Positions 28,801 to 37,692 are shown, numbered from the stretch's first letter. The stretch is DNA of 64,000 nt from Pseudomonas fluorescens (GCF_001648775.1 NZ_LVEJ01000010.1:186001-250000); one strand, 5' to 3'. The notes: generated from the sequence alone by a model not told the origin. Numbers and translations are program-made.

Positions 28801-30654
28801 ATGGGTGTGTATGACTACAAGAACTTCGGCACAGCCGATTCCAAGGCATTGTTCAGCGATGCCATGGCAATCACGCTGTATTCCTACCACAACCTCGATA
28901 ACGGTTTTGCCGCCGGTTATCAGCACAACGGTTTCGGCCTTGGCCTGCCCGCTACGCTGGTCACGGCGCTGCTCGGCGGCACCGATTCGCAAGGGGTGAT
29001 TCCCGGCATTCCGTGGAATCCCGACTCGGAAAAACTCGCCCTCGACGCCGTGAAAAAGGCCGGCTGGACGCCTATCACCGCCTCGCAACTGGGCTACGAC
29101 GGCAAGACCGACGCCCGGGGAACCTTCTTCGGCGAGAAGGCCGGCTACACCACCGCGCAAGTGGAAATCCTCGGCAAGTACGACGCCCAGGGCCATCTGA
29201 CGGAACTCGGCATTGCCTTTCGCGGCACCAGCGGCCCGCGGGAAAATCTGATCCTCGACTCGATCGGCGACGTGATCAACGACCTGCTCGCTGCCTTCGG
29301 CCCCAAGGACTACGCGAAAAACTACGTCGGTGAAGCGTTCGGCAATCTGCTCAACGACGTCGTGGCGTTTGCCAAGGCCAACGGCCTGACCGGCAAAGAC
29401 GTGCTGGTCAGCGGCCATAGCCTCGGCGGCCTGGCGGTCAACAGCATGGCCGACCTGAGCGGCGGCAAGTGGGGCGGGTTCTTCAGCGATTCCAACTACA
29501 TCGCTTACGCCTCGCCAACCCAGAGCAGCACCGACAAAGTGCTCAACGTCGGATACGAAAACGACCCGGTGTTCCGCGCCCTCGACGGCTCGACCTTCAC
29601 CGGCGCCTCCATCGGCGTGCACGATGCGCCCAAGGCGTCGGCCACTGACAACATCGTCAGCTTCAACGATCACTACGCCTCGACCGCGTGGAATCTGCTG
29701 CCGTTCTCGATCGTCAACATTCCCACCTGGATCTCGCACTTGCCGACCGCGTATGGCGACGGCATGAACCGCGTCATCGAATCGAAGTTCTACGACCTGA
29801 CCAGCCGCGATTCGACCATCATTGTCGCCAACCTCTCGGACCCGGCGCGGGCCAACACCTGGGTGCAGGACCTCAACCGCAACGCCGAAACCCATAAGGG
29901 CAGCACGTTCATCATCGGCAGCGACGCCAACGACCTGATTCAGGGCGGCAGCGGCAACGACTATCTGGAAGGGCGTGCCGGCAACGACACGTTCCGCGAC
30001 AGCGGTGGCTACAACGTCATGCTTGGCGGGCAGGGCAGCAACACCCTTGACCTGCAAAGCGCGGTGAAGAACTTCGACTTCGCCAATGACGGCGCCGGCA
30101 ATCTGTACATTCGCGACGCCAACGGCGGGATCAGCATCACCCGCGACATCGGCAGCATCGTCACCAAGGAGCCGGGGTTTCTCTGGGGCTTGTTCAAGGA
30201 CGATGTGACCCACAGCGTCACGGCCAGCGGTTTGAAGGTCGGCAATAACGTCACCGCGTATGAGTCGAGCGTCAAAGGAACCGCTGGCGCCGACACGCTC
30301 AAGGCGCATGCCAGTGGCGATTGGCTGTTCGGCCTCGATGGCAACGATCACCTGATTGGCGGCGCCGGCAATGATGTGTTTGTCGGCGGTGCCGGTAATG
30401 ACCTGATGGAGTCTGGCGGCGGCGCGGATACGTTCCTGTTCAATGGTGCGTTCGGGCAGGATCGGGTGGTCGGTTTCACGTCCAATGACAAACTGGTATT
30501 TCTTGGCGTACAGGGTGTTTTGCCGGCGGAGGACTTCCGCGCCCATGCCGCGACTGTTGGGCAGGACACGGTGCTGACGTTCGGCAACGATTCGGTGACG
30601 TTGGTGGGGGTGTCGCTGAACAGCCTGAGTGCTGACGGTATTGTGATTGCCTGA
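28801..30654 (+). CDS. pueA: Family I.3 lipase / polyurethanase A (617 aa)
   Basis: A 617-aa secreted lipase very close to the structurally known Pseudomonas sp. MIS38 lipase, with identical length and catalytic positions Ser207 (GHSLGG), Asp255 (YENDPVF) and His313 (WISHLP). The N-terminal domain includes a long lid segment (residues about 40-80). The C-terminal beta-roll carries repeats GGSGNDYLE, GRAGNDTF, GGAGNDVFV and GGAGNDLME. There is no signal peptide; export is by AprDEF. The enzyme hydrolyses long-chain triglycerides and, in related strains, polyurethane. The start is ATG 28801 with AGAGAGG upstream. It is separated from the first lipase by a REPIN. Confidence 0.95.
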   Translation: MGVYDYKNFGTADSKALFSDAMAITLYSYHNLDNGFAAGYQHNGFGLGLPATLVTALLGGTDSQGVIPGIPWNPDSEKLALDAVKKAGWTPITASQLGYDGKTDARGTFFGEKAGYTTAQVEILGKYDAQGHLTELGIAFRGTSGPRENLILDSIGDVINDLLAAFGPKDYAKNYVGEAFGNLLNDVVAFAKANGLTGKDVLVSGHSLGGLAVNSMADLSGGKWGGFFSDSNYIAYASPTQSSTDKVLNVGYENDPVFRALDGSTFTGASIGVHDAPKASATDNIVSFNDHYASTAWNLLPFSIVNIPTWISHLPTAYGDGMNRVIESKFYDLTSRDSTIIVANLSDPARANTWVQDLNRNAETHKGSTFIIGSDANDLIQGGSGNDYLEGRAGNDTFRDSGGYNVMLGGQGSNTLDLQSAVKNFDFANDGAGNLYIRDANGGISITRDIGSIVTKEPGFLWGLFKDDVTHSVTASGLKVGNNVTAYESSVKGTAGADTLKAHASGDWLFGLDGNDHLIGGAGNDVFVGGAGNDLMESGGGADTFLFNGAFGQDRVVGFTSNDKLVFLGVQGVLPAEDFRAHAATVGQDTVLTFGNDSVTLVGVSLNSLSADGIVIA

Positions 30655-30679
30655 TGTTGATGGGGTGCCGGTAAGGGCC

Positions 30680-30756
30680 CTTTCGCGAGCAAGCTCGCTC
30701 CCACACTGGATCTGTGTCGTTTGCAAATCCCCTGTGGGAGCGAGCCTGCTCGCGAA
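30680..30756. repeat. REP pair in tail-to-tail arrangement
   Basis: An inverted REP (CGCGAGCAAGCTCGCTCCCA, about 30684-30703) is followed by a direct REP (TGTGGGAGCGAGCCTGCTCG from 30733). This is the reverse of the usual REPIN order, with about 28 bases between the copies. Confidence 0.88.
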
Positions 30757-30782
30757 GAACGATAACTCGGTTTCAAAAGTGA

Positions 30783-30879
30783 CTCGATGGCCACGACCTG
30801 ACTCAAAACCCTGCAAAAACAGGAAATGCGGCCTAAAGCCAGCACGTGCGCACACGTTCTATAGCTAGCCGCCATCGAG
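30783..30879 (+). ncRNA. Structured leader of the 124-aa secreted protein gene
   Basis: A perfect 8-bp closing stem CTCGATGG (30783-30790) / CCATCGAG (30872-30879) encloses 81 bases. These contain small hairpins CCTG-CAAAAA-CAGG (30810-30823), GGC-CTAAA-GCC (30830-30840) and ACGTG-CGCA-CACGT (30844-30857). The 3' arm ends 2 bases before the ribosome binding site AGGAG of the GTG start at 30896. The layout of a closed multi-helix junction beside a ribosome binding site is riboswitch-like, but no known class was recognised. Confidence 0.35.
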
Positions 30880-30895
30880 CACAGGAGATTCAAAC

Positions 30896-31270
30896 GTGAA
30901 AGGTTTCAAGGGCTTTATCGGTATCGTCGGACTGGCGTTGTGTTCGGCCAGCGTCTGGGCCGATCTGCCTCAAAGTTCGATTCTGAGCCGTTACGGCATC
31001 AGCCCTGATCAACTGCCGAGCCCGGCCACAACCGAAGTGGCCGAGCCGGTCGAAGAGAAAAGCCTGTTTCAGATCCAGCCCGAACAGCCGTTCGTGACGA
31101 TTCGCCTGGGTGACGGCAAGCAGCCGCAAACCACCGGCAACCTGAGTATCGACCGCATGGCCCAACAAGACCTGGAACGCTGCCAGCGTTTGCAGGGCGA
31201 AGTGGTCAGGCGCGGTGGCACGTACATGCCTTGCGACGGCAGCCTCCCGGGCCTACGGGCCTTCGAATAG
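30896..31270 (+). CDS. Small secreted protein of unknown function
   Basis: A 124-aa protein with an N-terminal signal peptide (GFIGIVGLALCSASVWA, cleavage before DLPQ). The mature part is about 100 residues and contains SILSRYGISPDQLPSP and a C-terminal RMAQQDLERCQRLQGEVVRRGGTYMPCDGS. Two cysteines could form a disulfide. I do not recognise the family. It begins at GTG 30896 with CAGGAG upstream. It lies just downstream of the lipases but is separated from them by REP copies and a structured leader, so it may be regulated on its own. Confidence 0.72.
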   Translation: MKGFKGFIGIVGLALCSASVWADLPQSSILSRYGISPDQLPSPATTEVAEPVEEKSLFQIQPEQPFVTIRLGDGKQPQTTGNLSIDRMAQQDLERCQRLQGEVVRRGGTYMPCDGSLPGLRAFE

Positions 31271-31281
31271 CACTCAACGTT

Positions 31282-31313
31282 GCTCGTTCCCACGCAAAGC
31301 GCGGGAGCGAGCA
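31282..31313. repeat. Imperfect palindrome between convergent genes (possible terminator)
   Basis: GCTCGTTCCCACGC and GCGCGGGAGCGAGC pair with two mismatches around loop AAA. It lies between two convergent genes. No T-tract follows on either strand, so it is more likely a repeat palindrome of a second type or a transcript-end protector than a standard terminator. Confidence 0.55.
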
Positions 31314-31323
31314 GTGCAGCGCG

Positions 31324-31548
31324 TCAGTCTTCCTTGCGCACGGTGGCCACTTCATCGGCGCGTACTTTCACCTTGGCGCCGGAAATGTCCTCGAATTCAT
31401 AGAAGCCGTCCTTGGTTTTGGTCTTCGGCATGTCCTTGGTCAGATATTGCGTGCCGTTCTGCAGGGTGACCACGGTCTGCGTCGAGCAGCCGCCCAATAC
31501 CAGCAGCGCGGCAACCGCCAAAGGAATGCCCAATGTCTTGATGTTCAT
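31324..31548 (-). CDS. YgdI/YgdR-type small lipoprotein (DUF903)
   Basis: A 74-aa lipoprotein. The signal peptide ends in the lipobox VLGGC, so the mature protein starts at Cys21 and is lipid-anchored. The small mature domain (VVTLQNGTQYLTKDMPKTKTKDGFYEFEDISGAKVKVRADEVATV) is the SH3-like DUF903 fold seen in E. coli YgdI and YgdR, whose function is unknown. The start at 31548 has AAGAGGTGG upstream. A longer in-frame extension up to 31728 lacks this support and would hide the signal peptide. Confidence 0.88.
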   Translation of the reverse strand: MNIKTLGIPLAVAALLVLGGCSTQTVVTLQNGTQYLTKDMPKTKTKDGFYEFEDISGAKVKVRADEVATVRKED

Positions 31549-31742
31549 AGCCACCTCTTGATCCTCATTCCATGTGATACCGAGCATTGTCGGTCTTCTA
31601 ACGCGGTTGGTGCCATTGCGGTGGAAAAAGTTCGATGTCCTGATCAAAAAATGCCATTGATCTTTTTCCGTTTGCACCGGACAGGGCAGAGCTGTTATCT
31701 GTACGCATAACCAGTACTCGCTCGCCATGGCCCTGAATTCCC

Positions 31743-33395
31743 GTGACCGCCAATCCCCTCGACGACCCGTTCTATTACCTCAACAACTTCCGGCAAGTGC
31801 TTGATTGGCTTGAGCTTCGCTATGCCGATGTGATGAGCGCGACGGAGCATGCCTTTATTCGCGACTTCCGTGCATTGCCCAAGCCGGCGCAAGGCTTGCT
31901 GGTGCGGATGGTGATGCGCAAGGGCGTGCACTTTCGCGCCGGCAAACTCGCCTATGCGGAAATTGGCGACATCGCTGTGGCCGCACAGCCGCTGCTGGAT
32001 CACGGTTGGCTCGATGAGCACGCGGCGCTGAGCATGGCAGAGGTGTTTGACGTCTTGCTCAAGGCCGAACTCCTGCAAGCGTTCGCTGCGTTCATCGAAC
32101 AACCCAAAGGCCGCAAGGACGATTGGCTGCCGCTACTCGCCGAGCAGTTCGCCGACACCCGTAGCCTGCGCGATTGGGCGCCGTCGCTCGACGAGCGTCT
32201 GTTCAGCCTGACCATCATGGACCTGTGCGATCGCTTGCGGCTGATGTTCTTCGGCAATCTGTATCAGGACTGGTCGGAATTCGTCCTGGCTGACCTCGGT
32301 ATCTTCACCTACGAAAAAGTCGAGTTCTGCGCCGATTCCCGAGGCCTGCGCAGCCGCGAAGACGTCGACGCCTGCCTGTTCCTGCACAACTGCCAGTTGC
32401 GTTTCGAAGCCGGGGAACCCCTGCAAAGCATTGTCGAGCAAGTCACCACGTTGCAGTTCGACAACCCGTGGTTGCAACGTCGGCGTGGCAAGGTGCTGTT
32501 CCAGATAGGCCAGTACTGTGAGCGCATCAGTGAATTTGCCCTGGCCCTGAGTATTTACCGCGACTGCGCCTACCCCGGCGCGCGGCTACGGATGATCCGC
32601 GTGCTGGAGCGCTGCGCCGAATACGCCTTGGCGCTGGAACTCGGCACGCTCGCCGAGCAGGCCCCCGAAAGCGCTGCCGAACAACAGGGCCTGCAACGGA
32701 TGTTGCCGCGTCTGCGACGCAAACTCGGTGGCCCACCGTTGAAACGGGCCGCGCCACGACCGGTTGAACGCCTTGACTTGCAGTTGCCGCGCAGCGATCC
32801 GGCGCTGTCGGTGGAGTATTACGTGCAGGCGCATTTGCACGAAGACGAGGGCCCGGTGCATTACGTGGAAAACAGCCTGATCAACTCGCTGTTCGGCCTG
32901 TTGTGCTGGCCGGCGATTTTCGCGCCGCTGCCGGGGGCGTTCTTCAATCCGTTCCAGCGTGGCCCGGTGGACCTGCTCAATGAAGACTTCCAGCAACGCC
33001 GCGCCGAACTGTTCGGCGCCTGCCTGGCGGAACTGGATGACGGTCGCTATGCGCAGACCATTCGCGAACGCTTCGTCGGCAAATGGGGCATCCAGTCGCC
33101 GTTCGTCTTCTGGGGCGCGCTGAATCAAGACTTGCTGGAGCAGGCGCTGGCCTGCCTGCCCGCCGAACACCTCAAACACTGGTTCAGCCGCTTGCTGCTC
33201 GACATCAAGGCCAACCGCGCTGGCATGCCCGACCTGATCCAGTTCTGGCCACAGCACAAAACCTACCGAATGATTGAAGTCAAAGGCCCCGGCGACCGCT
33301 TGCAGGACAATCAATTGCGCTGGCTGGAGTTCTGTCACCAACACCAGATGCCCGTTGCCGTGTGTTACGTGCAATGGGCGGAGCAGAGCGCTTGA
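31743..33395 (+). CDS. FAN1-like structure-specific nuclease (VRR-NUC domain)
   Basis: A 550-aa protein with the architecture of bacterial FAN1, including the crystallised P. aeruginosa protein. There is an N-terminal helical region, a TPR-like helical middle (about 230-340) and a C-terminal VRR-NUC nuclease (about 435-545). The PD-(D/E)XK residues are visible as GMPDLIQFW and YRMIEVKGPGD, with a downstream QLRW in the expected helix. FAN1 enzymes cut 5' flaps and help remove DNA interstrand crosslinks. The start is GTG 31743. It overlaps the downstream nuclease-helicase gene, so the two are translationally coupled. Confidence 0.92.
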   Translation: MTANPLDDPFYYLNNFRQVLDWLELRYADVMSATEHAFIRDFRALPKPAQGLLVRMVMRKGVHFRAGKLAYAEIGDIAVAAQPLLDHGWLDEHAALSMAEVFDVLLKAELLQAFAAFIEQPKGRKDDWLPLLAEQFADTRSLRDWAPSLDERLFSLTIMDLCDRLRLMFFGNLYQDWSEFVLADLGIFTYEKVEFCADSRGLRSREDVDACLFLHNCQLRFEAGEPLQSIVEQVTTLQFDNPWLQRRRGKVLFQIGQYCERISEFALALSIYRDCAYPGARLRMIRVLERCAEYALALELGTLAEQAPESAAEQQGLQRMLPRLRRKLGGPPLKRAAPRPVERLDLQLPRSDPALSVEYYVQAHLHEDEGPVHYVENSLINSLFGLLCWPAIFAPLPGAFFNPFQRGPVDLLNEDFQQRRAELFGACLAELDDGRYAQTIRERFVGKWGIQSPFVFWGALNQDLLEQALACLPAEHLKHWFSRLLLDIKANRAGMPDLIQFWPQHKTYRMIEVKGPGDRLQDNQLRWLEFCHQHQMPVAVCYVQWAEQSA

Positions 33396-35698
33396 GCTAC
33401 AGCATTGCCGTGCGCGCGTTGTGCGAGTTCACCGCGAAGACCGGCGACCTCGACCTGCGTTTCACGCCATCACCCACGGCACTCGAAGGCATCGCCGGGC
33501 ACCGCACCGTGGCCTCGCGGCGCAGCGATAAATATCAAAGTGAAGTGGCGCTGGAAGGCGAGTTCCTGCAATTGAAGGTCAAGGGCAGGGCGGATGGCTA
33601 CGACGCGGCGCAAAACTGCCTGGAGGAAGTCAAAACCTACCGTGGCGACCTGAGCAAGCAACCGGGCAATCACCGGCAACTGCACTGGGCCCAGGCCAAG
33701 GTCTACGGCTGGTTGATGTGCCGCAAACTGGATCTGCCACAGATCAACCTGGCGCTGGTGTATTTCGACATTGTCAGCGAAAAGGAAACCTGTCTGGTCG
33801 AAGCGTTCAGCGCGCAAGCCCTGCAAGCGTTCTTCGAACAACAGTGTCGATTGTTTCTGGCGTGGGCCGATCAGGAAATGGCGCACCGCGAGGCGCGTAA
33901 CCGGGCGGCGCAGCAACTGAGCTTTCCCCATGCGGATTTTCGTCCCGGTCAGCGGCATCTGGCCGAATCGGTGTTCAAGGCCGTCAGCACTGGCCGTTGC
34001 CTGATGGCGCAGGCGCCCACTGGCATCGGCAAAACCCTCGGCACGTTGTTCCCGATGCTCAAGGCGTTGGCGCCGCAGCAACTGGACAAGGTATTTTTTC
34101 TCACCGCCAAGACCCCCGGCCGCCAATTGGCGCTGGACGCCAGCCAGGCGTTGTTCGATCAGTCGCCGGGCTTGCCGTTGCGCGTGTTGGAGATGGTCGC
34201 CCGGGACAAGGCCTGCGAGCACCCGGACAAAGCCTGTCATGGCGAATCCTGTCCGTTGGCGCAAGGCTTCTACGATCGCCTGCCGGCGGCGCGTGAAGCG
34301 GCCAGTCGAGTCAACCTGCTCAATCAGGCGGCGATGCGCGAGGTGGCCGCGCAGCATTCGGTGTGCCCGTATTACCTCAGCCAGGAAATGGCCCGTTGGG
34401 CTGACGTGGTCGTCGCCGACTACAACTATTACTTCGATTTCAGCGCGCTGCTGTTTGGTCTGGCGCAACTCAATCAATGGAAGGTCGCGGTGTTGGCGGA
34501 CGAGGCGCACAACCTGGTCGAGCGCGGCCGGCAGATGTACAGCGCCAGTCTTGATCAGGCGACGCTGGGCAGCGTGCGCAAAGCGGCACCCGAAGCACTG
34601 AAAAAGTCCCTGCAACGGATCAACCGTGAATGGAACGCTTTGCACTCACCGCAATTGGCGCCGTATCAGGCCTATGACAAGGCGCCGGAAAAACTTCTGC
34701 AAGCAATCTCTTTGTGCTGCGCGGCCATCGGCGATTACCTCAATGATCACCCGCAAGGACTCGACAGCGGCCTGCAGAATTTCTATTTCGACCTGCTGCA
34801 ATTCGCCCGCGTGGCAGAGCTGTACGACGAGCACTATCTGTTCGACATCAGCAAACGCGACCTCGAGCGCAAACGGCCGCTGTCACAGCTGTGCCTGCGT
34901 AACGTGGTGCCGGCGGCGTTCATTGGCCCGCGCCTGAAAGCGGCGCGCAGCAGCGTGCTGTTTTCCGCCACCCTCAGCCCGCGCCACTATTACGCCGATC
35001 TGCTTGGAACCCCGGCCGACACCGTGTGCATCGACGTCGAGTCACCGTTCAGTGCCGAGCAATTGCAGGTGCACATCGTCAGCCGCATCTCGACGCGCTT
35101 CACCCACCGTCAGGCTTCGCTGGAGCCCATCGTCGAACTGATCGCCCGCCAGTTCAGCGAACGCCCGGGCAACTATCTGGCGTTCTTCAGCAGCTTCGAT
35201 TACCTGCAACAGGTGGCGACGTTACTGGCCGAGCGGCACCCGCACATCACGCTGTGGCAGCAGTCGCGCGGCATGGCCGAAGGGCAGCGGCAGGCGTTTC
35301 TCGAGCAATTCACCGCTGACAGCCAGGGTGTCGGTTTTGCCGTCCTTGGCGGCGCGTTCGGTGAAGGCATCGACTTGCCCGGGGCGCGTTTGATTGGCGC
35401 CTTCATTGCCACGCTGGGGCTGGCACAACTCAACCCGGTCAACGAACAGCTGAAGCGGCGCATGGCCGCGCTGTTCGGCGCCGGCTATGACTACACCTAC
35501 CTGTACCCCGGCTTGCAGAAAGTGGTGCAGGCCGCCGGCCGGGTCATCCGCACACGTCAGGATCGCGGCGTGGTGATGTTGATCGACGACCGCTTTGCCG
35601 AGAGCCGGATCAAACAGTTATTGCCCAAGTGGTGGGCCGTGGATCGTGCACTTGCCAATACGCTCAAGGCTGATCCAGCAATTAACATCACGGTTTAG
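33392..35698 (+). CDS. Fe-S DNA helicase (XPD/DinG-like) with N-terminal RecB-type nuclease domain
   Basis: A roughly 768-aa protein. The N-terminal 150 residues have the RecB/Cas4-like PD-(D/E)XK signature: GRADGYD (about 65), LEEVKTYRG (about 79) and QAKVYGW (about 100). The helicase part follows: Walker A APTGIGKTLG (about 207), four cysteines in CEHPDKACHGESC...CPYYLS that fit the Fe-S cluster of XPD-like helicases, motif II DEAH, and C-terminal motifs GEGIDLPG and QAAGRVIR. The start is probably TTG 33392, which overlaps the FAN1 stop by 4 bases and has GGAG upstream; ATG 33374 is an alternative. A role in crosslink or replication-fork repair is inferred from family and partner. Confidence 0.85.
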   Translation: MSYSIAVRALCEFTAKTGDLDLRFTPSPTALEGIAGHRTVASRRSDKYQSEVALEGEFLQLKVKGRADGYDAAQNCLEEVKTYRGDLSKQPGNHRQLHWAQAKVYGWLMCRKLDLPQINLALVYFDIVSEKETCLVEAFSAQALQAFFEQQCRLFLAWADQEMAHREARNRAAQQLSFPHADFRPGQRHLAESVFKAVSTGRCLMAQAPTGIGKTLGTLFPMLKALAPQQLDKVFFLTAKTPGRQLALDASQALFDQSPGLPLRVLEMVARDKACEHPDKACHGESCPLAQGFYDRLPAAREAASRVNLLNQAAMREVAAQHSVCPYYLSQEMARWADVVVADYNYYFDFSALLFGLAQLNQWKVAVLADEAHNLVERGRQMYSASLDQATLGSVRKAAPEALKKSLQRINREWNALHSPQLAPYQAYDKAPEKLLQAISLCCAAIGDYLNDHPQGLDSGLQNFYFDLLQFARVAELYDEHYLFDISKRDLERKRPLSQLCLRNVVPAAFIGPRLKAARSSVLFSATLSPRHYYADLLGTPADTVCIDVESPFSAEQLQVHIVSRISTRFTHRQASLEPIVELIARQFSERPGNYLAFFSSFDYLQQVATLLAERHPHITLWQQSRGMAEGQRQAFLEQFTADSQGVGFAVLGGAFGEGIDLPGARLIGAFIATLGLAQLNPVNEQLKRRMAALFGAGYDYTYLYPGLQKVVQAAGRVIRTRQDRGVVMLIDDRFAESRIKQLLPKWWAVDRALANTLKADPAINITV

Positions 35699-35751
35699 CA
35701 GGCGTGGCCTTTTCAAACGATGGGTTTGACGCATACTCCTGCTAATACTCT

Positions 35752-37692
35752 ATGTGCTGTGAGTCGTACCTGATGATCAAGAACACCAAAACCGCTGCGA
35801 TCGAAGAGATGCGCTTTCGGCTGCTGATAGATGCAGTGGTCGATTATGCGATCTACATGATCGATCCGGACGGCATCATCACCAGTTGGAACAGCGGCGC
35901 GAAGCGTTTCAAGGGCTATGAAGAAGCCGAGATACTCGGCGAGCATTTCTCACGGTTTTACACCGCCGACGATCGCGCCGCCGGCATGCCGCAAAGGGCA
36001 CTCGATACGGCGATCCGTGAAGGGCGCTTCGAGGGTGAAGGCTGGCGTGTGCGCAAGGACGGCACCAACTTCTGGTCGCACGTGGTGATCGACCCGATCA
36101 TTGATCCGAACGGCAAGCTCTTGGGTTTCGCCAAGATCACCCGCGATCTGACCGACCGCAAAATGGCCGAGGAAACCCTCAAGCAAAGCGAGCAGCAGTT
36201 CCGTTTGCTGGTGCAAGGCGTCACCGACTACGCGATTTACATGCTCAGCCCTGAAGGCCGCGTCAGTAACTGGAATCAGGGGGCGCAGCGGATCAAAGGC
36301 TATTTGCCGGAAGAAATCATCGGCAAGCACTTTTCGATTTTCTACACCCCCGAAGACCGTGAACTCGGCGAGCCGCAGCGCGCGCTGGAGATCGCTACCC
36401 GCGAGGGCCGTTTCGAGAACAAGAGCTGGCGCATGCGCAAGGACGGCACGCGTTTTCTGGCGCACGTGGTGGTCGATGCGATTCGCGGCGAAACCGGCAC
36501 GCTGCTCGGGTTTGCCAAGATCACCCGTGATGTCACCGAGGCCCATCAAGCCCAACAGGCACTGGAGAAAACCCGCGAGGCGTTGTTCCAGGCGCAGAAA
36601 ATGCAGGCCATCGGTCAGCTCAGCGGCGGCATCGCCCATGATTTCAATAATTTGCTGACGGTGATCCTTGGCAACCTGGAGATTCTGCAGAAGCGTACTG
36701 GCGATGACCCGAAAATCAACCGCTTGCTGGAAAACGCCACCCAAGGTGCGTTGCGCGGTGTCTCGCTGACGCAACGGATGCTGGCGTTCGCCCGGCGACA
36801 GGAACTCAAGACCGAGTCGGTTGATCTTCCACAACTGATCCAGGGGATTACCGGGCTGTTGCGCAGTTCACTGGGGCCGGGGATTCGCATCGAAACTCGC
36901 TTTCCAGAAGACCTTTCGCCGGTGCTGGCCGACACCAACCAACTGGAACTGGCGGTACTCAATCTGGCCACCAATGCCCGCGACGCGATGCCCGACGGCG
37001 GTAGCGTGGTCATCAGCGCGCAGCCGGAAGTCGTGCTTGAACAGAGCCATTCAACGCTGGCGGCAGGGCGTTACGTCTGCCTCAGCCTGGTCGACAGCGG
37101 AGAAGGCATGGATGCCGACACCTTGGCCTCGGCCAAGGATCCGTTTTTCACCACCAAAGGTTTGGGCAAAGGCACCGGGCTAGGCTTGTCGATGGTCCAC
37201 GGCTTCATCGAGCAATTGGGCGGACGTTTCATCCTCAGGAGCGAAAAGGGCCAGGGCACGGCCGCTGAACTCTGGTTGCCGGTGGCCGGCGAGACCGTGA
37301 CGCGCCAACCTCTGTTGCTGCCTGTCGAACCGATTACGGTGCCTCGGCTCAGTGTTCTGGTCGTGGATGACGACTCGTTGGTCCTGACCAGCACCAGCCT
37401 GTTGCTTGAGGACCTCGGTCATCGGGTGGTCAATGCCACTTCGGGGGCTCAGGCGCTGGCGCTGTTCGATCAGCACGAGATGATTGATCTGATGATCACC
37501 GACATGGCCATGCCGCAGATGAGCGGAGCGCAACTGGCCCATGCGGTGCGTCTGCTCAAGCCGGATTTGCCGATCATTCTCGCCACCGGTTATGCCGAAC
37601 GCCTTGAGGGTTTCGCCGCGCAGTTGCCGCGTCTGCCGAAACCGTTCAACCAGATGAATCTGGTGGAGGTCATTGCCCAGGCGATGAAATGA
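35752..37692 (+). CDS. PAS-PAS hybrid histidine kinase / response regulator
   Basis: A 646-aa soluble hybrid sensor. Two PAS domains (about 20-135 and 145-260) are similar to each other along their length (DYAIYM, GFAKITRD), so they arose by internal duplication. A HisKA domain follows with His296 in GGIAHDFNN, then an ATPase (NLATNARDAMPDGG, TGLGLSMVHG), then a C-terminal receiver with Asp584 in ITDMAMPQ. It has no transmembrane helix, so the ligand is cytosolic; conserved PAS contacts for FAD or haem were not identified. Two starts are possible (ATG 35752 and ATG 35773), both with poor ribosome binding sites. No output-domain partner is adjacent. Confidence 0.92.
   Translation: MCCESYLMIKNTKTAAIEEMRFRLLIDAVVDYAIYMIDPDGIITSWNSGAKRFKGYEEAEILGEHFSRFYTADDRAAGMPQRALDTAIREGRFEGEGWRVRKDGTNFWSHVVIDPIIDPNGKLLGFAKITRDLTDRKMAEETLKQSEQQFRLLVQGVTDYAIYMLSPEGRVSNWNQGAQRIKGYLPEEIIGKHFSIFYTPEDRELGEPQRALEIATREGRFENKSWRMRKDGTRFLAHVVVDAIRGETGTLLGFAKITRDVTEAHQAQQALEKTREALFQAQKMQAIGQLSGGIAHDFNNLLTVILGNLEILQKRTGDDPKINRLLENATQGALRGVSLTQRMLAFARRQELKTESVDLPQLIQGITGLLRSSLGPGIRIETRFPEDLSPVLADTNQLELAVLNLATNARDAMPDGGSVVISAQPEVVLEQSHSTLAAGRYVCLSLVDSGEGMDADTLASAKDPFFTTKGLGKGTGLGLSMVHGFIEQLGGRFILRSEKGQGTAAELWLPVAGETVTRQPLLLPVEPITVPRLSVLVVDDDSLVLTSTSLLLEDLGHRVVNATSGAQALALFDQHEMIDLMITDMAMPQMSGAQLAHAVRLLKPDLPIILATGYAERLEGFAAQLPRLPKPFNQMNLVEVIAQAMK

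Noticed and set aside
28762..30855. A 697-codon open frame antisense to the long lipase, repeat-rich (many Asp/Gly/Val)
   Set aside because: It is the reverse reading of the RTX repeats and lipase domain; apparent regular composition comes from the repeats of the real gene.
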